From NCBI RefSeq assembly GCF_030316765.1, contig NZ_JASZYT010000007.1:124001-188000 (forward strand): a stretch of 64,000 nucleotides of DNA, read 5' to 3'. The position numbers were made by a program, and so were the translations under genes. The stretch is from Variovorax saccharolyticus. Lineage in GTDB: Bacteria > Pseudomonadota > Gammaproteobacteria > Burkholderiales > Burkholderiaceae_C. The notes beneath the pieces were generated by a model that saw only the letters and a program-made list of their open reading frames with translations, was not told the DNA's origin and made no database searches. Shown piece by piece: positions 1 to 7,458 of the stretch; the stretch's first letter is position 1; each line of letters opens with the position of its first letter.

Positions 1-495
1 CGACAGGGCCGAGGTGTCCAGGGTCAGCGAGGCGTCCGGGATCAGGTCCTTGATCGACAGGCAGGCCGGCCCGGCCAGCGCTAGGACGGCGGGTTCGCCC
101 AGCTTCTCGAAGTCGACCCCCAAGCGCTCGAGCAAGGCCCGCGTGACGCAGAACCGGCCCTCTTCCTGGCCCGGGCTCGCCTTGACCGAGACCTCGGTGC
201 GCCCGAGCGCCTTGCCGTTGACCGACAGGTCGACACGGTAGTCCCCGGGCAGCAAGGGGTTGCCCCTGGAGAAGCGCGAGAAATCGACCTTGGAGCCCGC
301 CGCATCGGCGGCGAAGTCTTCGTTGAACTCGATGTCGACCAGGCTCTCGGAAGCGGAGGCCGCCGAGGGCGGGGCTGCCGGCGCCGGCGTCTCCTGCGCC
401 ATCGACATCGAAGCCGGGCCGAACACCAGGATCAGGGCCACGCTCAGCCGGCTCAACGGCCATGACGGTCTGGCGTCGCGGGAAAAAACTCGCAT
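1..495 (-). CDS. Fimbrial outer-membrane usher, N-terminal part (truncated by window edge)
   Basis: This is the first 165 codons of a chaperone-usher pathway outer-membrane usher (FimD/PapC family), which threads folded pilus subunits through the outer membrane; the gene runs off the left edge. Residues 1 to about 34 form a signal peptide ending SMSMAQ. The mature start shows the usher N-terminal periplasmic domain: FNEDF near residue 57, then DFSRFSRGNPLLPGDYRVDL and SVNGK, typical of the region that captures chaperone-subunit complexes. The ATG at 495 is preceded by a GAGACAAC stretch. It follows the fimbrial chaperone gene in the same direction after a 123-base gap, so it is the third gene of the operon. 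Any tip adhesin would lie beyond the window. Confidence 0.85.
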   Translation of the reverse strand, partial: MRVFSRDARPSWPLSRLSVALILVFGPASMSMAQETPAPAAPPSAASASESLVDIEFNEDFAADAAGSKVDFSRFSRGNPLLPGDYRVDLSVNGKALGRTEVSVKASPGQEEGRFCVTRALLERLGVDFEKLGEPAVLALAGPACLSIKDLIPDASLTLDTSALS

Positions 496-618
496 CGTTG
501 TCTCAGTTCCATCGCTTGGCAGCCGGAAAGGCTGCGCCACGCCAAGCCCCTCGGAGGGTGGCGCCAGGTGAAGATCGGAATGGGTGCTGTCGCCGGCAGG
601 CGGGCGAGCAGGACCGGA

Positions 619-1419
619 TCAGGTGTTGGGGGCCGCCTCCGACGGCGGCGCGACCTGTTGTTCGCCTCGAATTTCCGGGCCGGCTTCCCTGTCGACCAGG
701 GCGCCGTAGTCGTTGATCGCGGTGAACCGGATCCGGGGGGCGGCAGCGGGCTTCGCGGCCAGTCCGGCCAGCGGAAACCGCTGGCTGCCGCGCGGTGCGA
801 CCATTCCGCTGCCGGCTTCGTACGCCTGCTCGCCGAAGGAGACCGAGGCCTTGGAAATGCTGACGTGGAAGGCCGAGGGATTCTCAGCCTCCAGGTCGTA
901 GCCGGTGCCGGCTTCGTTGGTGGTCAATTGCCAGCGCAATCCGGCCGCCGCCGCGTCGGCGTCGCCAGGCAGGCCCTGGGGCCGGAAGAATATCTTTATC
1001 CTCGATCGGAAAGCCATCTGCAGCAGATTCCGGCTCTCCCGGGTTTCCGCATCGGGCCGCGGTGGAATTTCGAGCACATTGAGCCAGAAGACCGACTCGC
1101 GATCCTGCGGCAACGGCTCCTGGGTATAGGACATGCGCAATGTCTGCGCCTTGCCCGGATCGACCCTGAATACCGGCGGCAACAGGGAGAACGGCATTGA
1201 TTTTTCCTGGGCACTGGTTTTTTCATTGCCGTCGTCGATCCAGCTTTGAACCAGGGCCGGCAATGTTCCGGTATTGTTTATTTTTATCGTGACCTCGCGC
1301 TCTTGGGCCGGATAGACGACGCGCGTGCCGGTAATGACGATGCCGGCTTGCGAAAACCCGAAGCCGAACGCGGACACGGCAACCGCCCAGCGCAGGTATT
1401 TGCGAAAGTGATTTTTCAT
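619..1419 (-). CDS. Periplasmic fimbrial chaperone (PapD/FimC family)
   Basis: A 266-residue PapD-like pilus chaperone that binds subunits by donor-strand complementation in the periplasm and delivers them to the usher. Residues 1 to about 25 are a Sec signal peptide (MKNHFRKYLRWAVAVSAFGF then SQA). The first strand reads GTRVVYPAQEREVTIKIN, the classical chaperone opening; the middle carries RMSYTQEPLPQDRESVFWLN, matching the family signature near the end of the first Ig domain. Length fits the family, slightly long. The in-frame reading extends 22 codons upstream without homology; the ATG at 1419, directly before the signal peptide, is preferred. It sits between the major subunit and the usher. 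Confidence 0.9.
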   Translation of the reverse strand: MKNHFRKYLRWAVAVSAFGFGFSQAGIVITGTRVVYPAQEREVTIKINNTGTLPALVQSWIDDGNEKTSAQEKSMPFSLLPPVFRVDPGKAQTLRMSYTQEPLPQDRESVFWLNVLEIPPRPDAETRESRNLLQMAFRSRIKIFFRPQGLPGDADAAAAGLRWQLTTNEAGTGYDLEAENPSAFHVSISKASVSFGEQAYEAGSGMVAPRGSQRFPLAGLAAKPAAAPRIRFTAINDYGALVDREAGPEIRGEQQVAPPSEAAPNT

Positions 1420-1442
1420 TGCGTCTTTTTGCTTGGCCCGAG

Positions 1443-1467
1443 CCGGCGCGCCGCAAAGGCGCGCCGG
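1443..1467 (-). promoter_or_regulatory. Stem-loop between fimbrial subunit and chaperone genes
   Basis: Arms CCGGCGCGCC and GGCGCGCCGG (10 bp, perfect) flank a five-base loop. It lies in the 87-base gap between the subunit stop and the chaperone start. No U-run follows at once on the transcribed strand. It may act as an mRNA-stabilising or attenuating hairpin that gives more subunit than chaperone and usher; that role is inferred from position. Confidence 0.6.
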
Positions 1468-1506
1468 GGGCGCCCGCACGCACACGGCGCGCGGGCGCTG
1501 TCGACC

Positions 1507-2046
1507 TTATTGGTAGTCGATCGTGTAGGTCACCGAGCTGACCACGTTGCCGGGCGTGGTCGCGCCGGTCGCGTAGTACTGCACGCCGTACGGCAGGCTC
1601 AGCGCGCCGCCGACGATGGTGCCGTGGGTGTTGTTGGTGCGCTGCGACGAGTCGCCGGCCACGATCGCGGCATTGCTGCCGCTGTCCACGAGCTGGAGCT
1701 GCACGTTGCCGGCGCCGGCGGCTGCCGTGTTGATCAGGCGACCCGAGGTGTGCACCGTGGCGCCGTTCTCGAAGTAGGCAGCGGCGGTGGTCAGGGTGCC
1801 CACGCAGTTGTTCAGGCCGATGGTGAAACGCGTCTGACCGGCCACTTGACCGGCGGCGGTCAGGGCGGCCACGCTGACATGCGGCAGCGAGACGGTGGCG
1901 ATCGACGGCGTCGGGACGCCGTTCACGTTGGTATCGCAGGTCTGGGCGACCAGTTCACCGTCGAAATTGATGGTTCCCGATGCATGGGCAGAAACAGCAA
2001 AGACCGAGGCGCCGGCAACGAGAGTCGACAAAAGGATTTTCTTCAT
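1507..2046 (-). CDS. Fimbrial major subunit (type 1 pilin family)
   Basis: A 179-residue fimbrial subunit of the FimA/PapA family, secreted and polymerised at the cell surface. The signal peptide is residues 1 to about 23 (MKKILLSTLVAGASVFAVSA then HAS). The mature protein opens with GTINFDGELVAQTCDTNVNG, including the first conserved cysteine; a second cysteine occurs in LNNCVGTLTTA, consistent with the single disulfide of these subunits. The C-terminus YTIDYQ has the penultimate tyrosine that donates to the chaperone edge. First gene of the operon, followed by chaperone and usher. The ATG at 2046 fits the signal peptide. Confidence 0.9.
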   Translation of the reverse strand: MKKILLSTLVAGASVFAVSAHASGTINFDGELVAQTCDTNVNGVPTPSIATVSLPHVSVAALTAAGQVAGQTRFTIGLNNCVGTLTTAAAYFENGATVHTSGRLINTAAAGAGNVQLQLVDSGSNAAIVAGDSSQRTNNTHGTIVGGALSLPYGVQYYATGATTPGNVVSSVTYTIDYQ

Positions 2047-2465
2047 GGTAATTCCAGATTGAAGTCAATGAACGTGCAAGGGGCGGCTGCAGCCGCCCCA
2101 TCTGATAATTGATTTGAAAATCAATTGTCAATGCCACCCGGCATTGATGCACGGCGTGGATTCTAAGCACGGCATGGCAAGCCGGCAGCCTGAGAAATTT
2201 CCGACAAAAGCAGGAGAAATCGGAAATCCTGACAAATCATCAATTAAAAGCCCATTAGTGTAAGAGTTTCGGATTTTCCTAACCGTCCGTAACAAAAAAG
2301 CCAGCACCCAATTTGTCATCAATTGAATGGGACTGGAAATTCAACGGCAGCCAGAGCCATTGGTAAAATCAACGGCTCCGATACTTCAATTTGTAACTGT
2401 CATCAATTTGTCAAGATTAAGGCGGCTACATTAATAGAAACGCACAATTAAAAATATGAAGGCCG
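2047..2465 (-). promoter_or_regulatory. AT-rich control region upstream of the fimbrial operon
   Basis: A 419-base stretch without a gene, clearly AT-richer than its surroundings. It contains a 20-bp perfect palindrome at 2080-2099 (GGGGCGGCTGCAGCCGCCCC) in the probable 5' leader of the subunit mRNA. At 2107-2126 an inverted repeat has arms AATTGATT and AATCAATT around a four-base spacer. TCATCAATT occurs three times (2237-2245, 2316-2324, 2400-2408). Such composition suits silencing and regulated pilus expression, but no specific regulator can be named from sequence. Confidence 0.55.
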
Positions 2466-2859
2466 ATGTACGCACTGAAGGAGCACCAATGGACACTGAT
2501 CAAGGACCTGCTGCCCGGGCGCCCCGGGCATGTGGGCGTCACGGCGAAGGACAACCGGCTCTTCGTCGAGGCCGTGCTCTACCGTTATCGAGCGGGCATT
2601 CCCTGGCGCGACCTGCCGACGCATTTCGGTGATTTCCGCGTCGTGCACCTGCGCTACTCGCGCTGGCGACGCAGCGGTGCCTGGTCTCCCGTGGTGGAGG
2701 CCCTGGCTCAGGATCCCGACAACCCCTTTCGCGCCATCGACGCCACGCTCATGCAGACCCGCAGGCGCCGATCGGCCGCGCCAGGCTTGCCCCCACAAGC
2801 CGGGCAGCATCGAGCCGATGAGGCGGTCCCGGATCGACCACAATCGCGCCTGTCTTTAG
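2466..2859 (+). pseudogene. Truncated IS5-family transposase remnant
   Basis: The N-terminal third of an IS5-type transposase (DUF4096 region), about 98 recognisable residues: LPGRPGHVGVTAKDNRLFVE, then AGIPWRDLPTHFGDFRVVHL, then RYSRWRRSGAWSPVVEALA and PFRAIDAT. The homology stops just after the aspartate of DAT, which would be the first catalytic residue of the DDE triad; what follows is not recognisable transposase in any frame. The second and third catalytic residues are absent, so it cannot be active. It lies between the AT-rich fimbrial control region and the DoxX gene. No terminal inverted repeats or target duplication could be assigned. Confidence 0.75.
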
Positions 2860-2877
2860 CAACGAAAGGTATTTCTC

Positions 2878-3282
2878 ATGATCCGTTCCGATGACACCGG
2901 CAAGCTGGTGCTGCGCTTGGCCCTTGGCATCCTGATCCTGCTTCACGGGATCGCGAAACTCAGCAACGGCGTCGGCTTCATTTCGAGCACGCTGGCCGCG
3001 AACGGCCTCCCGGGCGCGCTCGCCTACCTGGTCTATGTCGGCGAGATCCTGGCCCCGGTGCTGCTGATCGTCGGCATCTACACGCGCCCTGCGGCGTGGA
3101 TCACGGTCATCAACATGCTGGTCGCCATCTGGCTCGTGCACCTCAAGGATCTCTGGGTCATCGGCAAGACCGGCGGCTGGGCGCTGGAACTGCAGGGCAT
3201 GTTCCTGTTCGCTGCGCTCGCCGTGGCCTTCCTGGGTGCCGGCCGCTTCAGCGTCGGCGGCACCAGCGGCAAGTACAACTGA
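2878..3282 (+). CDS. DoxX family inner-membrane protein
   Basis: A 134-residue DoxX-type membrane protein with about four transmembrane segments. The opening LVLRLALGILILLHGIAKL and the following GVGFI segment are typical of the family, as is the second segment APVLLIVGIYTRPAA. Proteins of this family are linked to oxidoreductive or redox-stress membrane functions but this member has no assigned role. The last segment FLFAALAVAFLGAGRFSV ends close to the C-terminus. The stop lies one base from the stop of the convergent deformylase gene. Confidence 0.85.
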   Translation: MIRSDDTGKLVLRLALGILILLHGIAKLSNGVGFISSTLAANGLPGALAYLVYVGEILAPVLLIVGIYTRPAAWITVINMLVAIWLVHLKDLWVIGKTGGWALELQGMFLFAALAVAFLGAGRFSVGGTSGKYN

Positions 3283-3283
3283 T

Positions 3284-3823
3284 TCAGTCGTCGTCGCCCG
3301 CATCGAGGCCTGGAAACAGGACCTCGGTGAAGCCGAAGCGCGAGAAGTCGCGCACCCGCATCGGATACAGCTTGCCCAGCAGGTGGTCGACCTCGTGCTG
3401 GACGACGCGGGCATGGAACCCGCTCACCGTGCGGTCGATCGGATCGCCGTACGGGTCGAAACCGGTGTAGCGGATGCTGGCGAAGCGCGGCACCACGCCG
3501 CGCAGGCCCGGCACCGACAGGCAACCCTCCCAGCCTTCTTCTTCCTGGTCGCCGATCGGCGTGATGACGGGATTCAGCAGCACCGTGCGCGGCACGATCG
3601 GCGCATCCGGGTAACGCGGATTCACCGTGTCGGTACCGAAGATCACGAGTTGCTGGTCGACCCCGATCTGCGGCGCGGCCAGGCCGGCACCATTCACCGC
3701 GTGCATGGTCTCGAACATGTCGCGCACCAGCAGATGCAGTTCGTCGGTGTCGAAGGCGGCAACCGGCTGCGCGATGCGCAGCAGCCTGGGGTCGCCCATC
3801 TTGAGGATTTCGCGGATGGCCAT
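3284..3823 (-). CDS. def: Peptide deformylase
   Basis: A 179-residue peptide deformylase, removing the formyl group from the N-terminal methionine of nascent proteins in the cytoplasm. All three motifs are present: GAGLAAPQIG (residues 45-54), EGCLSVPG (99-106, metal ligand C101) and QHEVDHLLG (142-150, metal ligands H143 and H147, catalytic E144). The start ATG at 3823 gives the usual MAIREILKMGDPRL opening; the reading frame stays open upstream but without homology. It is not next to fmt, so it may be a second deformylase gene in the genome. Convergent with the DoxX gene and downstream of a lipoprotein gene. Confidence 0.95.
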   Translation of the reverse strand: MAIREILKMGDPRLLRIAQPVAAFDTDELHLLVRDMFETMHAVNGAGLAAPQIGVDQQLVIFGTDTVNPRYPDAPIVPRTVLLNPVITPIGDQEEEGWEGCLSVPGLRGVVPRFASIRYTGFDPYGDPIDRTVSGFHARVVQHEVDHLLGKLYPMRVRDFSRFGFTEVLFPGLDAGDDD

Positions 3824-3854
3824 CGCTCGATTATCGAGGCGGCCGGGGCCGGCG

Positions 3855-4175
3855 CTATCGGCGGCCGTATCCGCGTCCGTAGTAGCCAGGCCGGCCGTAG
3901 TAACCCGGGCGCCCGTAGTAGCCGGGCCAGCCGCCGTATCGATAGCCGCCGTAGAAGCCCGGCCGCCCGTAATACCCGGGCCAGCCCCCGTAGTAGCCGC
4001 CCCACCCGTAATACCCGCCGGAAATGTAGAGCGAAGGCGACACGACCACCGGGCCGGGTTCGACATAGTAGGGATAGGTGGCCCCGGCGTAGTAGGGACC
4101 CGGTGCCACGCAGCCCCCCAGCAGGGCGGCACCACCGACCGCGATGGTGGCCGAGAGGGAACGGATTCGCTTCAT
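3855..4175 (-). CDS. Gly/Tyr-rich repeat lipoprotein
   Basis: A 106-residue predicted lipoprotein. The signal peptide MKRIRSLSATIAVGGAAL ends in the lipobox LLGGC with cysteine 22. Almost all of the mature part is low-complexity: repeated PGYYGRP, GYYGGW and similar units rich in Gly, Tyr, Pro, Trp and Arg. No catalytic domain is visible. Such sequences suggest a flexible, surface-adherent or envelope-associated polypeptide, but the function is unknown. The gene precedes def by 31 bases on the same strand and may share its transcript. Confidence 0.75.
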   Translation of the reverse strand: MKRIRSLSATIAVGGAALLGGCVAPGPYYAGATYPYYVEPGPVVVSPSLYISGGYYGWGGYYGGWPGYYGRPGFYGGYRYGGWPGYYGRPGYYGRPGYYGRGYGRR

Positions 4176-4247
4176 CGGGACCTCCTGAGCTCTGACTGCG
4201 TTTCAACGGCCAGCGCGGCGGGCTGTTGACCGGGAAAACTCAGGTGC

Positions 4248-6338
4248 TCAGGATAATCCCTGCGCGAGGATCTCCAGCATCTGCGCCTCGTCGATCACGG
4301 CGACCCCCAGGTCGCGCGCCTTGTCGAGCTTGCTGCCGGCCTCGGCGCCCGCCACCACGTAGTCGGTCTTCTTGCTCACCGAGCCGGCGACCTTGGCGCC
4401 GGCTTCCTCGAGTTTTTCCTTTGCTTCGTCGCGGCTCAGTGTCGGCAGGGTGCCCGTGATGACGAAGGTCTTTCCCGCCAGCGGCCTGGGCGCCCGGGCG
4501 GCGGGTTCGCCCTCTTCCCAGTGCACGCCGCAGGCGCGCAGCTGCTCGACCACTTCGCGGTTGTGAGGCTGGTCGAAGAAGGTGCGCAGGCTGGTCGCCA
4601 CCACCGGCCCGACATCGTTGACTTCGAGCAGCTGCTCCTCGCTCGCATCCATGATCGCGTCGAGCTTGCCGAAATGCTTCGCCAGGTCCTTGGCCGTGCT
4701 TTCGCCCACGTGGCGGATGCCGAGGCCGAACAGGAAGCGCGGCAGCGTGGTCTTCTTCGAGGCTTCGAGCGCCTCGACGATGTTGCCGGCCGACTTGTCG
4801 GCCATGCGGTCGAGGCCGGCCAGGGTCGTGAAACCAAGCTTGTAGAGATCAGGCAGCGTGCGGATCAGGTCGGCGTCGACCAGCTGCTCGACCAGCTTGT
4901 CGCCCAAGCCCTCGATGTCGAGCGCCCGCCGGGCCGCGAAATGCAGGATCGCCTCCTTGCGCTGCGCCGCGCAGAACAGCCCGCCGGTGCAGCGGTAGTC
5001 GACCTCGCCCTCCTCGCGCAGTGCGTCGGAGCCGCAAACCGGACACTGGTGCGCCATCGTGAAGACCGGACCGCGCTCCGCCTCCGGCCGGGCGGCGCTC
5101 TCGGGCAGCACGCCGACCACCTCGGGAATCACGTCGCCGGCGCGCCGCACGATCACCGTGTCGCCCACGCGCACGTCCTTGCGGCGGGTCTCGTCCTCGT
5201 TGTGCAGGGTGGCGTTGGTCACGGTGACGCCGCCGACGAACACCGGCGCCAGCTTGGCGACCGGCGTCAGCTTGCCGGTGCGCCCGACCTGGACCTCGAT
5301 CGCGAGCACCTCGGTGAGCTGCTCCTGCGCCGGGTACTTGTGCGCCACGGCCCAGCGCGGCTCGCGCGAGACGAAGCCCAGCTGCCGCTGCAGCTCGAGG
5401 CTGTCGACCTTGTAGACCACGCCGTCGATGTCGTAGGGCAGCGCATCGCGCTGACGGCCGATGGTCTCGTGGAAGGCGATCAGCTCGATCGCGCCGCGCG
5501 CCCGCGCGGTCTGCGCCGCCACCGGGAAGCCCCAGGCGCCGAACTGCTGCAGCCAGTCGAACTGCGTCGGATGCGAGGGCCCGCCCTGCTCGGGGGGCGT
5601 CACCTCGCCGAGGCCGTAGGCGAAGAAACTCAAGGGCCGCTGCGCCGCGATCGCCGGATCGAGCTGGCGCACCGCGCCCGCTGCCGCATTGCGCGGATTG
5701 ACGAAGACCTTCTCGTTCTTCTGGCCGGCGGCGATCTTCTCGCGCTGCCGTTCGTTGAGCGCATCGAAGTCGTCGCGCCGCATGTAGATCTCGCCGCGCA
5801 CCTCGACCACCGGCGGGATCGCCGAGGCCTCGCCGTGCAGGCGCAGCGGGATCTGCTGCACCGTGCGGATGTTCTGCGTCACCTCCTCGCCGATCTCGCC
5901 GTCGCCGCGGGTCGCCGCCTGCACCAGCACGCCGTGCTCGTAGCGCAGATTGAGCGCCAAGCCGTCGAACTTGAGCTCGCAGACGTATTCGACCTGCGGT
6001 CCGTCCTCGGCCAACCCGAGCTCCTTGCGCACCCGCGCATCGAAGGCGCTGGCACCGCCGGGCGTGATGTCGGTCTCGGTGCGGATCGACAGCATCGGCA
6101 CCTTGTGGCGCACCTTGGCGAAGCCGTCGAGCGGCTTGCCGCCGACGCGCTGGGTCGGCGAATCGGGGCTGCGCAGCTCGGGGTATTCGGCCTCCAGGGC
6201 CTGCAGCCGCTGGAACAGGCGGTCGTACTCGGCGTCCGGCAGTTCGGGCGCGTCGAGCACGTAGTAGAGATGGGCATGGCGGTGCAATTGCCCGCTCAGC
6301 GCCGCGGCTTCCTTGGCCGCGTCTTCACGCGTGGTCAT
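4248..6338 (-). CDS. ligA: NAD-dependent DNA ligase
   Basis: A 696-residue NAD-dependent DNA ligase that seals nicks in replication and repair. The N-terminal Ia region (HAHLYYVLDAPELPDAEYDR) binds NAD; the adenylation lysine is K123 in CELKFDGLALN. The OB fold follows, then a zinc finger with cysteines in CPVCGSDAL and RCTGGLFCAAQ, the helix-hairpin-helix region, and a C-terminal BRCT domain (PLAGKTFVITGTLPTLSRDE). Full length for the family. It follows zipA by 12 bases in a smc-zipA-ligA run, an order common in beta- and gammaproteobacteria. Confidence 0.97.
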   Translation of the reverse strand: MTTREDAAKEAAALSGQLHRHAHLYYVLDAPELPDAEYDRLFQRLQALEAEYPELRSPDSPTQRVGGKPLDGFAKVRHKVPMLSIRTETDITPGGASAFDARVRKELGLAEDGPQVEYVCELKFDGLALNLRYEHGVLVQAATRGDGEIGEEVTQNIRTVQQIPLRLHGEASAIPPVVEVRGEIYMRRDDFDALNERQREKIAAGQKNEKVFVNPRNAAAGAVRQLDPAIAAQRPLSFFAYGLGEVTPPEQGGPSHPTQFDWLQQFGAWGFPVAAQTARARGAIELIAFHETIGRQRDALPYDIDGVVYKVDSLELQRQLGFVSREPRWAVAHKYPAQEQLTEVLAIEVQVGRTGKLTPVAKLAPVFVGGVTVTNATLHNEDETRRKDVRVGDTVIVRRAGDVIPEVVGVLPESAARPEAERGPVFTMAHQCPVCGSDALREEGEVDYRCTGGLFCAAQRKEAILHFAARRALDIEGLGDKLVEQLVDADLIRTLPDLYKLGFTTLAGLDRMADKSAGNIVEALEASKKTTLPRFLFGLGIRHVGESTAKDLAKHFGKLDAIMDASEEQLLEVNDVGPVVATSLRTFFDQPHNREVVEQLRACGVHWEEGEPAARAPRPLAGKTFVITGTLPTLSRDEAKEKLEEAGAKVAGSVSKKTDYVVAGAEAGSKLDKARDLGVAVIDEAQMLEILAQGLS

Positions 6339-6350
6339 GGGGGTCTCCGG

Positions 6351-7445
6351 CTAGCTGAACAGGCGGCGCGCCAGGGGCGATCCGGCCGACAGGTCGCGCG
6401 CATCGAGCGTGTCGTAGAGCTGTTCGAGGTCGATGCCGATGGCGTCCATGGTCTCCTCGCGCAGCGGCTGGCCGTCGCTGTCGGTGACCACGCCGTCCAT
6501 CTCGCGCACCAGCGCCGCGGCGGCCTCGCGCATGCGCTCGAAAGGCCGCTCGATGCGGTCGACCTGTGGCACGTCGAGGCTCAGGGTCAGCTCGCGGATC
6601 GCCGATTGCGCCGGATCGTCGGCCAGCGCGGCCTGGGTATCGAAGGACAGGCCCAACAGCGGCGGCAAGCCCTGCTCGCCCGCCGGCAGCACCATGCGGC
6701 CCGGGATGATGCCGGCGACGAAGCCCAGGCGCGCGGCGTTCTGCTGCACGTAGCCAGGGCTCCATGCGGCATGGCGCGCACGCAGCACGAAGCTCAGCTG
6801 GGCATCGTGCGAGCTCGCGAACTGGTCGAGTTCGCGGGCCCGCGCGACCTCGTCGAGCATCTCGGGAAACTCGGGCGCGCCGTTGACCGCATCGGCGAAG
6901 GCCTGGGCCTTGACGACGAACTCCGAATATTCGATCTCGTTGAGCGCGCCGGTGCGGTTGGCCATCTGCACGCCGACCTGGAAGGCGCCGTAGCGCTGGC
7001 CGGCCACCGCCGGCTCCCATTGGCCGGTGAACTCGTTGAGCCCCTCGACCGCCACGGGCTTGCTGCCGGCACGCCGGGTTGCCGGCATGGCCGCGATCGC
7101 GGCGTCGCCCGACGCCAGGCCGTCGAGCGACACCGGGGCGATGACGTCGATCAGCGGATCGAGGCCGCCGCGCCGTTCGGCCGAAGGCACGGCCAGGGCG
7201 CTGGGCGCCGGCAGGTCGGGATCGAACAGCGGCTCGTGCCGCTCGTTGCCCGGCACCTGGTGCGGATCGACGTGCAGCACGGGTTCGAGTTCGCCCGCGG
7301 GCGCGGCTTCGGGAGCGGGCGCTTCGCCGACCGGCGCGTCGGGCTGCTTCGGAGCGTTGCGGCGCGACATCCAGGCGTTGTAGCCGACCACGGTGGCGAG
7401 AACCAGTCCTCCGAGGATGGCGAGGGCGACGGTGAGATTGCTCAT
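6351..7445 (-). CDS. zipA: Cell division protein ZipA
   Basis: A 364-residue ZipA-type protein that anchors FtsZ to the inner membrane at the division site. Residues 4 to about 25 (LTVALAILGGLVLATVVGYN) form the N-terminal membrane anchor. A Pro/Ala/Glu-rich linker follows, and the C-terminal half holds the FtsZ-binding ZipA domain (for example PRSVVVT-free region FQVGVQMANRTGALNEIEYS and FDTQAALADD). Sequence identity in this family is low, so the call rests partly on the anchor, length and position between smc and ligA. Smc ends 13 bases upstream. Confidence 0.85.
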   Translation of the reverse strand: MSNLTVALAILGGLVLATVVGYNAWMSRRNAPKQPDAPVGEAPAPEAAPAGELEPVLHVDPHQVPGNERHEPLFDPDLPAPSALAVPSAERRGGLDPLIDVIAPVSLDGLASGDAAIAAMPATRRAGSKPVAVEGLNEFTGQWEPAVAGQRYGAFQVGVQMANRTGALNEIEYSEFVVKAQAFADAVNGAPEFPEMLDEVARARELDQFASSHDAQLSFVLRARHAAWSPGYVQQNAARLGFVAGIIPGRMVLPAGEQGLPPLLGLSFDTQAALADDPAQSAIRELTLSLDVPQVDRIERPFERMREAAAALVREMDGVVTDSDGQPLREETMDAIGIDLEQLYDTLDARDLSAGSPLARRLFS

Positions 7446-7458
7446 GGGCCGCCGGTGC

